Assembly (NCBI GenBank): GCA_005110385.1
Contig: DUDT01000014.1
Location: forward strand, 287,328 to 351,327
Direction of reading: 5' to 3'
Length of the DNA stretch: 64,000 bases
Origin: Candidatus Melainabacteria bacterium
Lineage (GTDB): Bacteria > Cyanobacteriota > Vampirovibrionia > LMEP-6097
Shown in pieces: positions 52,882 through 61,241 of this stretch. A program made the position numbers and the translations under genes. Position 1 is the stretch's first letter. Each line of letters opens with the position of its first letter. The notes beneath the pieces are model-generated. The model was given only the letters and a program-made list of their open reading frames with translations, ran no database searches and was not told where the DNA came from.

Positions 52882-55649
52882 GGTCCGACTACAACTACGT
52901 TAAACTTATCTGGATGAATATATTTTCTTGCAGCCTCATTCACTTTCTCTAAGCTGATGCTGTTAATAATCTCAGCATAATTTTGTGGATAATCTAAATC
53001 TAAATCATAGAGAAGCATCTGACTTGCAACATCGGTAACATCTTCATTTGAAGATAAATTTCTTACCGCAAAGGAACCAGTTAAAAATGATTTAGTCGCT
53101 TTCAATTCCGTTTCACTAATACCAGTTCGTAAAAACTCCCGAACCGCTTCCCTTGTAAGTTCTATAGCTTTATCTACATTATTAGGATTACTACCTAACG
53201 TTATATAGAAAGGGCCCGGAACCAAACCTGCTTGGAAAGTAGATCCCACATTATAAACTAAGCCATGTTCATCTCTAACTTTAGAACCCAGCCTAGAAGA
53301 TAATGGGCTACCACCTAAAGCATAATTAGCTATAAATAGTGGATAAAAATCAGGGTCTTTTCTGGTTACAAAACCAACATGCCCCATATAAACCTCAGAT
53401 TGTTTTTTATGAACTTTCTTAATATGTTTAGTTTTAGGTGCTTGTAGCTTGGAACTCGGAGAACTAGATATTACAGCTTTATTCTTTTTCTGCCATGGAC
53501 TAAAATTAGACTCTATTAGAGATTTTACTTCTGTTGCGTCGATATCGCCTACTAGAGCGATTTTCATCTGATCTAATCCATAATATTTCTGATAAAAGTT
53601 TTTAATATCGGCTAGGCTGATCGCCTGAATGGATTTAATTTTCTCTTCGCTACTATGAGCATAAAATATATGACCTTTAGGGTAAATTAAACGATACATT
53701 TCGCTCCTAGCCACACTACTAGGAAATTCATCTTGCTGTTTAATAGTCTCTATAAGCTCTTTTTTTAATTTCTCTAATTCGACTTTTGAGAAAAGTGGTT
53801 CTGTGATTATCTCTTTGAAAATAGCCATAACCTTAGGTAAATTCTTTTTTAAACTAGAAATCTCTACAGCACTGGTTTCTTTACCTGGTTCAAATTCTAT
53901 ATCCGCACCATAAGTATCTAAAGCTTTAGCTATAGTAAATTTATCTCTGTGCTTAGAGCCTCTTTCCAGCATATTTGCTGTAAGATAAGCTAAGCAAGGC
54001 TTCTCAAAATCCAGTGCAGAACCTGCAAAGGTAGAAGCTTTAATATAAACAAGTGGAATATTATGATCTTCTTTTAAGACTACTTTCAGGCTCGGATATT
54101 TATCTATATGAACAGGCTTCAGTGCAAAATTAAAAATACTTTTTATCTTATCCTTAGAATATTTAGGTGCCGTAATCTTTAAGAGTCTCTCTAATTTAGA
54201 ACTGTCTAAAGGCTCAACAACAGCAGAACCGTAAAATTCTTTATCATCTGTTTTAAATTTCTTTACTTTAGGAGCAGTTGCCACCAGTGAATTCCCAGGG
54301 TCTTTAGGTAATTTATAAACTACTGTTTTATTCCGCGGTACGAAATATTTTTGAGCGACTTTTTTTACGTCTGTAACACTTACTTTTTTAAGTGATTCAT
54401 ACCAGTGATAGTAATTTTCCCAGTCTCCAGCGATCGCCTCAAAATAAGCAATCTGCAAAGCTTCATCATAAACGCCATCACGCTGATATATCGCTGAAGA
54501 CTCAACTCTAGCCTTCGCTAGTTCCATCTCTTCTTTAGTGACATTAACCTTGATATCTTCCAATTCAGCGTTAATAAGGTCTTCTATCTTCTCTATATTC
54601 GCTTCAGGATTTAGATTCGCTACTATTTTATAAAGGGCGGGATCTTTATTCGATTCAGCATAACCGTGAACATCTATGGCAAGCCCAGTATCTACAAGCT
54701 TCTTAGTTAATCTAGAAGAAGTACCATTAAAAAGTATCTCATCTATGATATTTAAAGCTGGTAAATCTGGGTGAATAAATTCTGGTATATGGAAAGCCAT
54801 GCCAAGCAAAGCTACTTGACCTTCATAATAGATATAGGATTTTCTTAATTCTTTCTGTTCTGGCTCTATTGCGACTTCATGATGTATATTTTCTGCCTTT
54901 TTATACGAAGCAAAATATCTGTGAATAAGATCTAAAGCTAAGTCCTTATCAAAATTACCAGCCAGCATTATAAAAGCATTGTTTGGAGCATAGTATTTAT
55001 TATAAAAAGCTCGCATATTCGCTTCTTTGATATTATCAAGATCTGAACGCCAGCCTATAATTGGATTATGATAAGAATGTTTCTGAAAAGCTGTGGCTCT
55101 GAGCTGTTTTCCAAGTATAGTACTCGGGTAATTTTCTCCACCTTCCAGTTCAGACACTATAACACTTCTCTCTAAATCGATCTCTTCCTGATCTAGCCTA
55201 GAGTTACGCATGCGATCAGATTCTATCTTAATAGCTAGTTCTAAATTCTCTGGTGCGAAATTCTCATAATAACCAGTATAATCATAGCTAGTAAAAGCAT
55301 TAAAGACACCACCTTTAAGCTGAATCGCCTGAGCTATCTCACCTTTTCTAAATTCTTTAGTACCTTTAAACATCATATGTTCTAGGTAATGAGCCATTCC
55401 AGTTTCATTACCGATTTCATCACGGCTACCCACTCGATACCAGACTTGAAATGAAATTAGTGGAGCATTAAGATCCTGCTTTAATAAGACTTTCAAGCCA
55501 TTATCTAACTTGTACTCATCTACACCATTGGATTTTTTAATAAAATTTATATTTTTTGGCTTATTCTTGCTTGTTGCCATGCTATCACCCATAATACTAT
55601 ACAGTAGGATAAGAATTAAGAGAGTGATTTGGTGATTTTTTTTAGACAT
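52878..55649 (-). CDS. M16 family zinc metallopeptidase (insulinase-like), two-repeat form
   Basis: A 923-residue exported protease: signal peptide QITLLILILLYSIMGDSMA, then two M16 halves. The first half carries the inverted zinc motif GMAHYLEHMMFKGT (HxxEH, about residue 78-90) with the downstream Glu in ERSVIVSELEGGE; the second half (from about residue 510) lacks HxxEH, as expected for the partner half. Likely degrades peptides or processes proteins in the periplasm. Single gene convergent with a small hypothetical gene and divergent from atpC. Confidence 0.93.
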   Translation of the reverse strand: MSKKNHQITLLILILLYSIMGDSMATSKNKPKNINFIKKSNGVDEYKLDNGLKVLLKQDLNAPLISFQVWYRVGSRDEIGNETGMAHYLEHMMFKGTKEFRKGEIAQAIQLKGGVFNAFTSYDYTGYYENFAPENLELAIKIESDRMRNSRLDQEEIDLERSVIVSELEGGENYPSTILGKQLRATAFQKHSYHNPIIGWRSDLDNIKEANMRAFYNKYYAPNNAFIMLAGNFDKDLALDLIHRYFASYKKAENIHHEVAIEPEQKELRKSYIYYEGQVALLGMAFHIPEFIHPDLPALNIIDEILFNGTSSRLTKKLVDTGLAIDVHGYAESNKDPALYKIVANLNPEANIEKIEDLINAELEDIKVNVTKEEMELAKARVESSAIYQRDGVYDEALQIAYFEAIAGDWENYYHWYESLKKVSVTDVKKVAQKYFVPRNKTVVYKLPKDPGNSLVATAPKVKKFKTDDKEFYGSAVVEPLDSSKLERLLKITAPKYSKDKIKSIFNFALKPVHIDKYPSLKVVLKEDHNIPLVYIKASTFAGSALDFEKPCLAYLTANMLERGSKHRDKFTIAKALDTYGADIEFEPGKETSAVEISSLKKNLPKVMAIFKEIITEPLFSKVELEKLKKELIETIKQQDEFPSSVARSEMYRLIYPKGHIFYAHSSEEKIKSIQAISLADIKNFYQKYYGLDQMKIALVGDIDATEVKSLIESNFSPWQKKNKAVISSSPSSKLQAPKTKHIKKVHKKQSEVYMGHVGFVTRKDPDFYPLFIANYALGGSPLSSRLGSKVRDEHGLVYNVGSTFQAGLVPGPFYITLGSNPNNVDKAIELTREAVREFLRTGISETELKATKSFLTGSFAVRNLSSNEDVTDVASQMLLYDLDLDYPQNYAEIINSISLEKVNEAARKYIHPDKFNVVVVGP

Positions 55650-55691
55650 GGAGCTACTTTCATCTATAACATGCTATCCTAGATTTTTGTT

Positions 55692-55997
55692 GTGTTAAAG
55701 CTAGATAATAAATTTTTAAATTTAGAACTTATCACTCCAGAAGGTATTTTGCTTGCTGATCAGGTTAAGAAAGTTAAGCTTTTTACCTCTCTTGGTGGTT
55801 TGACTATTTTACCTAACCACGCTGAACTAAAATCAGATATAGTCTCTGGCACTTTAAAGATTAGTTTCTACGAAGAAACGAAGGGTGATATTAAATATGA
55901 TGTCGGTGATGGGGTTATAGAAGTTACCCCTAGCACAGTTACCATAATAGCTAGTTCCGCTAAGGAAAGGATCATAGAAGATCCGTATAAGCTATAA
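55692..55997 (+). CDS. atpC: F1 ATP synthase subunit epsilon, lacking the C-terminal helical domain
   Basis: Starts LKLDNKFLNLELITPEGILLADQVKKV and contains TSLGGLTILPNHAELKSDI, the conserved beta-sandwich core of the epsilon subunit. At 101 residues it ends right after the sandwich (SSAKERIIEDPYKL), so the two-helix C-terminal domain that inhibits ATP hydrolysis in many bacteria is absent. Start is GTG; TAGATT lies 6 nt upstream. It stands alone, 12 kb from atpD, which is unusual because atpD-atpC are normally adjacent. Confidence 0.88.
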   Translation: MLKLDNKFLNLELITPEGILLADQVKKVKLFTSLGGLTILPNHAELKSDIVSGTLKISFYEETKGDIKYDVGDGVIEVTPSTVTIIASSAKERIIEDPYKL

Positions 55998-56005
55998 TCA
56001 GTTTT

Positions 56006-56089
56006 GCTGCGAAGACGGTGAAAGCGAATGAATGAGTCAGGTGAGAAATCAAGCAGCTATAAATTCTTACTTTCAGGTGTCTTCGTAGC
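56006..56089. repeat. Imperfect inverted repeat between atpC and speE
   Basis: GCTGCGAAGACGGTGAAAG at the left and CTTTCAGGTGTCTTCGTAGC at the right are imperfect complements around 45 bp. Parts of the left side (GACGGTGAAAGCG) recall the GACGACGAAAACGC module of the dispersed element, so it could be a very diverged copy; otherwise an atpC terminator-like structure. Confidence 0.5.
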
Positions 56090-56122
56090 TTAGTTTTAAT
56101 AAACATAGAATCCTTAAAATAT

Positions 56123-56128
56123 TAAAAT
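56123..56128 (+). promoter_or_regulatory. -10 element of speE (leaderless)
   Basis: TAAAAT with 7 nt to the ATG at 56136 and no Shine-Dalgarno. Confidence 0.45.
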
Positions 56129-56135
56129 AAAGATT

Positions 56136-56915
56136 ATGCCAAATAATATCTGGTTTTCAGAAATATTTAAAGATAATCAGGGATTAACTCTTAAAGTCTC
56201 CGAGGTTTTACTAAAAAAACAGAGTGTATATCAAGAAATTTTAATTTTTAAAAACCCACACCTTGGTACTGTTATGGCGCTAGATGGAGCCCTGATGTTA
56301 AGCGACTTAGATGAGCATATGTACCACCACGCTCTTACTAGTTATGGCATGCAGAATGTTTTGGGTAATGGCACTGCTTCTAATTTAAATATTTTAGTAG
56401 TCGGCGGCGGTGATGGCGGCATAGTTAGAGACCTTTTTAAAAAGTATGAAAAGTATATTAATAAGGTAACTATGGTCGAGATAGATGAAGAGGTTATCAA
56501 CGCTTCTCTTAAATTCTTTCCTAAAATAGCTTCTGCTTTAAATCACCCTAAACTAGATTTAAGATGTGAGGATGCTCTTAAATTTATAGAAACCAGTCCA
56601 GAAGGATACTTTGATTTAATACTCTGTGATTCCACAGACCCCGTGGGCTTCGCTGCAGGACTTATAGAAGAAGATTTTTATAAAAAAGTAAAACGTACGA
56701 TGAAAGCTCATGGGATATTCTGCGCTCAGTCTGGTTCACCTTTCTTCCAAAAAGATGAATTAGAAAAGGCTCAGAAGAATCTCGCTAAGGTATTTTCAGA
56801 AGTGCATACTTTTTATGCGCCGATGCTGGTTTACCCTGGGGTGATTTGGTCTTATACTGCTGCGGGTGAGGCTATTATAAATAAAAAGAATTTAGATTTA
56901 GCGGAGTTTATCTAA
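56136..56915 (+). CDS. speE: Spermidine synthase
   Basis: Aminopropyltransferase making spermidine from putrescine and decarboxylated SAM. LVLDGALMLSDLDEHMYHHAL-like segment (MALDGALMLSDLDEHMYHH), VVGGGDGGIVRDL (about residue 88-100), VEIDEEVINASLKFFP, and LILCDSTDPVGFAAGL with the catalytic Asp are all present. 259 residues, slightly shorter than usual. No speA/speB/speD in the window. Its stop overlaps a convergent small membrane-protein ORF. Confidence 0.94.
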   Translation: MPNNIWFSEIFKDNQGLTLKVSEVLLKKQSVYQEILIFKNPHLGTVMALDGALMLSDLDEHMYHHALTSYGMQNVLGNGTASNLNILVVGGGDGGIVRDLFKKYEKYINKVTMVEIDEEVINASLKFFPKIASALNHPKLDLRCEDALKFIETSPEGYFDLILCDSTDPVGFAAGLIEEDFYKKVKRTMKAHGIFCAQSGSPFFQKDELEKAQKNLAKVFSEVHTFYAPMLVYPGVIWSYTAAGEAIINKKNLDLAEFI

Positions 56916-57082
56916 ATTGGATCAATATAAAAAAAATTTTGTAAAAAAGAACGAGACGGATCGAGTTCTCCTCGAATCTTTTTAGCTTTATAGTTTAACC
57001 AAAAAAGAAATAATATGCCATAAAGGAATCCACCTAACATAATCAGGCAGACGATTATAGATTTAAGCTCAGGATTTAGCAT
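56912..57082 (-). CDS. Small single-span membrane protein (below ORF-track limit)
   Basis: A 56-residue ORF starting MLNPELKSIIVCLIMLGG with one hydrophobic helix (IIVCLIMLGGFLYGILFLFWL) and a basic tail (NYKAKKIRGELDPSR), ending FFYIDPI. Its ATG overlaps the 3' end of the upstream membrane-protein ORF by 14 nt and its stop overlaps speE convergently by 4 nt. The compact fit and membrane profile support a real gene; no family recognised. Confidence 0.5.
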   Translation of the reverse strand: MLNPELKSIIVCLIMLGGFLYGILFLFWLNYKAKKIRGELDPSRSFLQNFFYIDPI

Positions 57083-57470
57083 TATTAACAACCTCCAATC
57101 TTTGGTCTAAATGCATCAGTATAGAATGAGAATATGCAAAAACAAATATCCCAATAAAAAAAATTAGAACACAAAATAAAAGCTTCAGCAAATTAAAATT
57201 AGTAAAACTAAGATTAGGGTTAGTCAAAAAAATAAACAGTATACTCAAAAATGGCGTACATAATACAAGCCCTGCTGTTTTAAATAGATCAGCCCTAAAT
57301 TTCTCTGACTCAAGCCATACGCACATGTCTTTAATTCTGCTTTTTAAGCTCAGAAATTTTAAGAGGTCATTTTTCCCCAAAAAAGTTAATTTTGAATCAG
57401 GGCTATAATTAGCGTTGAGTGAGCGATGAAATACAAAATATAATGCCAAAATTTTTAGTATCTGCACCAA
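57069..57470 (-). CDS. Hypothetical membrane protein
   Basis: A 133-residue protein with two or three hydrophobic helices (GLVLCTPFLSILFIFL and LLKLLFCVLIFFIGIFVFAYS). No family recognised. Its 5' end overlaps the plus-strand ORF at 57419 by about 50 nt, so the true start may be one of the internal Met codons (MCVWLESEKF). It appears coupled to the small membrane protein downstream. Confidence 0.5.
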   Translation of the reverse strand: MVQILKILALYFVFHRSLNANYSPDSKLTFLGKNDLLKFLSLKSRIKDMCVWLESEKFRADLFKTAGLVLCTPFLSILFIFLTNPNLSFTNFNLLKLLFCVLIFFIGIFVFAYSHSILMHLDQRLEVVNNAKS

Positions 57471-57682
57471 AATTCTTAATGACTCTCACAATAAGCTTCT
57501 GCGTGTTTTTCTTACAATTTTTATTAGAAATTTTAAAAGCTAAATACCCAGATATTTACGATAAATTATATTTCTCAGATCCGAATTGGAAAATTTCAGC
57601 AGATAACCTCAGCATCTCAAATATAAAAACGCTTGATCCTGCTAAAGAATTAATTAATATCGTCAAGCTGCCACCCGAATAA
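57419..57682 (+). CDS. Hypothetical small membrane-anchored protein
   Basis: An 87-residue ORF with GTG start, one hydrophobic helix (FLMTLTISFCVFFLQFLLEIL) and a soluble tail (DNLSISNIKTLDPAKELIN). Composition is compatible with coding. It may form a unit with the ORF at 57715, from which it is separated by 32 nt and a change of frame; a frameshifted single gene cannot be excluded. Confidence 0.45.
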   Translation: MSDEIQNIMPKFLVSAPKFLMTLTISFCVFFLQFLLEILKAKYPDIYDKLYFSDPNWKISADNLSISNIKTLDPAKELINIVKLPPE

Positions 57683-57714
57683 GACATCTTTTCCCCAATG
57701 TTGTTCGAGACAAA

Positions 57715-57996
57715 TTGAGTGAGGATTTAAAAACACAAAATGGAATAGAAGACTTGAATACAGTAAAGGTAAAAATAAATAATGGATCGTCAATGACGTT
57801 CCAGAATGATCCCAAAAGTACCCAGCATAAGGTGATATTGGATGATGATCCAACAAAGGTCGAAACCATAAGTCATGAGAATAACTATGGAGTAGTCGCC
57901 TACATTTACCGCTTTGAACAATTTGCAAAAGACAAAGGATTTTTATGTCACCAAGATCATCATGCTAGATACTTCAAACCCTCTGATGCTAAATAA
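57715..57996 (+). CDS. Hypothetical protein
   Basis: A 93-residue soluble ORF with TTG start, Asp/Asn/His rich, ending FLCHQDHHARYFKPSDAK. No family recognised and no clear Shine-Dalgarno. Preferred over the overlapping minus-strand ORFs because its composition is more protein-like. Could be the second part of the preceding gene. Confidence 0.4.
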   Translation: MSEDLKTQNGIEDLNTVKVKINNGSSMTFQNDPKSTQHKVILDDDPTKVETISHENNYGVVAYIYRFEQFAKDKGFLCHQDHHARYFKPSDAK

Positions 57997-58119
57997 ATCA
58001 ATCCGCACTGAGCGTTTTCTCTATTCTTTTTATTTTCTAAATAATCTAAAAACGGCTCAAAGAGACAAACCCTCAAAAGTACAACTATAAGCTAAGATAT
58101 TTAGATCACTGCACCCTCA

Positions 58120-59124
58120 ATGCACACACCCCCCCTAATCTCTATAGTAATCCCTAGCTACAACCAAGCTAAATATATAGCCTATAACCTAGATAGCATA
58201 TTGGCTCAGACTTACAGTAACTTCGAAGTGATATTTATAGATGATGGCAGCAAGGATAATACCGCTGAAATTCTTAAAAGCTATACAGAGAAAGACTCTC
58301 GCATTAAATACTTTTACCAAAACAACTCAGAAAGAGCTGTAGCTAGAAGCCATGGCATTTCTAAAGCTAACGGCAAATATATATGCCTAGTAGATTCTGA
58401 TGATACTTGGCTGCCGCATAAATTAGAAACACAGTTAGCTGTAATGGAGAATGACCCAGAGATAATTCTCTGCTACGCTCCAGTAAACAGAATAGATCCA
58501 GAAAATAAACCCCTAAAGAACGCTGCTAGGCAGCAAAAAGGTTACTCGGGTTTAATCTATAAAAATCTTTTAATGAGAAATTTTATTCCCTCTGTAACGC
58601 CGATGATCAGAGCTTCTGTAGTGAAAAATATCGGGGAGCAAGTCACAGACTTTATTCCTTATGAAGACTGGGATTTTTGGTTAAGATTATCTCGCTGTGG
58701 TAAATTCCATCATATTAAAGAAGCTCTCGGTAATTATCGCCTACATCCTCAGCAGTCAGTGAAAAACGTAAAAGCCTCTCGCATAGAGGAGGTTACTATA
58801 AAAGTCTTAGATGCTAATACTCAAGAGTTTCTTTTAGAACTTGATAGGACAGTTACAAAACGTGCAAGTTCAAGCCTGAGGAGGACGAATGGCCGCAGCG
58901 TAAAGGCTACTATAAAAGAAGCTTACAGCTTAGCTTATTTACGTATCGCTTACTGGTACTTAATAGCGGGGGATTCTAAAATGGCTCAAGAAAAATTAAA
59001 GATTTCGCTTAGTAAAAATACTTTAAGATTCATAGACCCTCGTTTTACGGTTCTGTGGTTCTGTTCTTACTTAAGCTCTTTTAATAAAGAGCTGGTAACG
59101 AAATTCCTTGGAGGCTTTCATTGA
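58120..59124 (+). CDS. GT2 family glycosyltransferase
   Basis: A 334-residue GT-A glycosyltransferase, probably adding sugars to a lipid-linked glycan or surface polysaccharide. LISIVIPSYNQAKYIAYNLDSILAQTYSNFEVIFIDDGSKDNT, RAVARSHGISKANGKYICLVDSDDTWLPHKL (DxD site) and PYEDWDFWLRLS are conserved. About residues 243-260 (RTVTKRASSSLRRTNGRSV) come from a partial palindromic element read in frame. The stop overlaps the start of the PAP2 gene (TTGA), giving coupling to a lipid-phosphate phosphatase. Confidence 0.9.
   Translation: MHTPPLISIVIPSYNQAKYIAYNLDSILAQTYSNFEVIFIDDGSKDNTAEILKSYTEKDSRIKYFYQNNSERAVARSHGISKANGKYICLVDSDDTWLPHKLETQLAVMENDPEIILCYAPVNRIDPENKPLKNAARQQKGYSGLIYKNLLMRNFIPSVTPMIRASVVKNIGEQVTDFIPYEDWDFWLRLSRCGKFHHIKEALGNYRLHPQQSVKNVKASRIEEVTIKVLDANTQEFLLELDRTVTKRASSSLRRTNGRSVKATIKEAYSLAYLRIAYWYLIAGDSKMAQEKLKISLSKNTLRFIDPRFTVLWFCSYLSSFNKELVTKFLGGFH
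58847..58901 (+). repeat. Left half of palindromic element inserted in frame in GT2
   Basis: GGACAGTTACAAAACGTGCA then AGTTCAAGCCTGAGGAGGAC and GAATGGCCGCAGCG correspond to the left terminal repeat and first internal module of the full element; the right half is absent. It encodes KRASSSLRRTNGRSV, the same frame as in pepA. Preceded by TAG. Confidence 0.85.
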
Positions 59125-59606
59125 TCAAAACTGTTAAAGATTTTCATCAGCGTATTTTAAATAATAGAGATTACTGGATAAGAAAAGTTATCAGATTATT
59201 CACTCTTACGGGAAATGTATTCCCGCAGTTCCTTTTAATCAGTGCTTTAATAGCTTTTGCAGATGTTTATATAGGGCTAAAACTAGCTTTAGTTTGGGCT
59301 ATGGGTTATGGACTAAATCTAATCTTAAAAAATACCATAAAGAAACTACGGCCACCTAAAGAGCATGCAAAAGTTCACGTCAAAGGCTATAGCTTGCCTT
59401 CTGGCCATGCCTTTATGTCTACGGTGACATATTTGGGGATTTGTCTTTTTTTCGACTTTAATATAGCAGCTAAAATAGCCTTAGCCACTATTCCATTTTT
59501 ACTTGGACTATCAAGACTTTACTTAAAAGTCCATGATATATATGACATTTGTGCAGGTTGGGGCTTCGGCATTCTGTACTTATATATTTTTTTGCAAGTT
59601 GTTTGA
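59121..59606 (+). CDS. PAP2 family lipid-phosphate phosphatase
   Basis: A 161-residue membrane phosphatase, a candidate for undecaprenyl-diphosphate or phosphatidate dephosphorylation. The three catalytic motifs are intact: KNTIKKLRPP (K-x6-RP), YSLPSGHAFM (PSGH) and SRLYLKVHDIYD (SR-x5-H-x3-D), separated by membrane helices. Start is TTG at 59121 with GGAGG 6 nt upstream, overlapping the GT2 stop codon. Context suggests recycling of the lipid carrier used by the glycosyltransferase. Confidence 0.92.
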   Translation: MIKTVKDFHQRILNNRDYWIRKVIRLFTLTGNVFPQFLLISALIAFADVYIGLKLALVWAMGYGLNLILKNTIKKLRPPKEHAKVHVKGYSLPSGHAFMSTVTYLGICLFFDFNIAAKIALATIPFLLGLSRLYLKVHDIYDICAGWGFGILYLYIFLQVV

Positions 59607-59676
59607 AATTTAGCTATACTAAATTATAAATAAATTAATAATTTAGAAATTATCAACAATTTGAGGATAAGTTCGA

Positions 59677-60960
59677 TTGCAAACGGCGATGATAAACGAC
59701 GTCGACATCTCGCGATGTAAGACGCCAGAAAAAGAAAAACTAAAATTAAGTACTCCTGCGGCCGTGGGATGGAATCAACACAATTCAGGAACCTATAATT
59801 CTCAAATATCACAGGACTTAAATTCCTCAAATCCTACAATAACAGAAGATCTACACAAAACTGCCGGTAGGGGAGATGAATTAGCCGAACAACCTCAAGC
59901 AGAAATACCTAAAACACAAAATGATGCACAGGAAAATACTATATTTGATAAATTTCTTGAGGCTTTTAAATTTGCACCATTATTGCAAAAAGGGATAATC
60001 GACTACGCTGCTGAAGATTCCCTTATTAAAAAAATAGCCACAACGGCAATGAGCCAAATGGCTTTATTTGGAAGTCTAGCAGGCTTAGTACGTCCGGGTG
60101 GAGGATTAAGCAAACTCGGCAAAATAGGTTATCGAGGTTCTATTGCATTAGGATCAGTTTCTAATTTTCTTGGTGCTATGAAAATGAATAATCTGTCTTT
60201 TGCGATATTAAACGTATTTAAAGCTGCTCTTAGTGGGAATCTACCAAAGCTTTTAGGAATGAATATTCCTTATTTATCTGTCTATTCTTACACTGGCTTG
60301 ATCAATGGTATTAATAATCACTTAACTTCTGGTATGAAAGCCTTTATGCCTGATGGTGGCTATAAAAATGTTGGTGATAGTTTTAAAGTTATAGGGCAAC
60401 AATTTTCTCGTGTAGCAGATGCGATTAAAGAACATGGTCTAGCTGGAGCATTTAAACTTGAAAATACTTCAAGCGGTATTTACGGAACGGTGGGTGGTCT
60501 TGGTTTTCAAGTAGGTGGATTTATTATGAAGAAAATTGGTCAGATCACGCATAATCCTACTCTAGAGACAGTTGGTGGATTTTTAAGGGGTGTAGTGGGT
60601 AATATCGCTGTAGAGGTAAACAGGGTTGATAAAAAGACCCTAGCAGTTGGTCGTAAAAATGAAGTCAGCTCTGGCGTTTGGTATACACTTGAAGGTCTAT
60701 CAGAGGTCCTAGCGAGCATTACGGAGCATTTGCCACTTCCTGAAGAGCAGAGAAATTCTTTGAAACAACGCTTTGAAGCTGCTCTTGGAGCTGCAGGGAC
60801 GATTGCGACTCTTTGTTACACAGTAGCAAACAATACAGAAAATAACGCTGGATATAGAGATAAATCCATCCAACCAACTCTGGCTGATATTACAAAAGTC
60901 TCCTTAGAAACTGGTTTAGCTAAAATCCTCCCACAAAGTATTGTCAATAAAATTATTTAA
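59677..60960 (+). CDS. Lineage-specific protein with hydrophobic central region
   Basis: A 427-residue protein without recognised family. The first 85 residues are polar and disordered; the remainder has several moderately hydrophobic Gly-rich stretches (MSQMALFGSLAGLVRPGG, NFLGAMKMNNLSFAILNVF, GAAGTIATLCYTVANNTENN) that look like amphipathic or re-entrant helices more than classical membrane spans. No signal peptide. ATG 59689 is an alternative to the TTG start. A MITE-like element begins at its stop codon. Composition resembles the other lineage-specific proteins of the window. Confidence 0.65.
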   Translation: MQTAMINDVDISRCKTPEKEKLKLSTPAAVGWNQHNSGTYNSQISQDLNSSNPTITEDLHKTAGRGDELAEQPQAEIPKTQNDAQENTIFDKFLEAFKFAPLLQKGIIDYAAEDSLIKKIATTAMSQMALFGSLAGLVRPGGGLSKLGKIGYRGSIALGSVSNFLGAMKMNNLSFAILNVFKAALSGNLPKLLGMNIPYLSVYSYTGLINGINNHLTSGMKAFMPDGGYKNVGDSFKVIGQQFSRVADAIKEHGLAGAFKLENTSSGIYGTVGGLGFQVGGFIMKKIGQITHNPTLETVGGFLRGVVGNIAVEVNRVDKKTLAVGRKNEVSSGVWYTLEGLSEVLASITEHLPLPEEQRNSLKQRFEAALGAAGTIATLCYTVANNTENNAGYRDKSIQPTLADITKVSLETGLAKILPQSIVNKII

Positions 60961-61141
60961 ACTGCCCCCCTTAATTTCTCCTACAAGACAAGCCTAAATG
61001 ACTGAGGGAGAAGCGTTTCTTTGTTTCTTTGTTTTTTTCTGATTTTCTAATTCCATATTTTTTATAGCGATTGCTGTTAATTTCTTTTTAGTAATCGTTT
61101 TTCCCTTAATTCAGCTTAAGTCAAATTAATTGGGGCAGTTT
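60959..61141. mobile_element. MITE-like element, copy 2 (AAACTGCCCC ends)
   Basis: A 183-bp non-coding unit with ends AAACTGCCCCCCTTAA and TTAATTGGGGCAGTTT, the same subterminal blocks as the copy at 51294 but a longer and unrelated middle (with a TTCTTTGTTTCTTTG run). It starts at the stop codon of the preceding gene, the final AA of which it overlaps. Confidence 0.8.
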
Positions 61142-61241
61142 TCAAATTCTTAACTAGTAGTTAACGTATATTACATACATATTAATATCCAATACCACTT
61201 TGGAATCTTCTCTTTTAAATTAATATACAAGGAATAATCTT

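Noticed and set aside
57650-57928. Minus-strand ORFs at 57650-57928 and 57663-57869
   Set aside because: Composition (His/Leu/Ser/Cys rich) is that of an antisense shadow; the plus-strand ORFs in the same interval look more protein-like.
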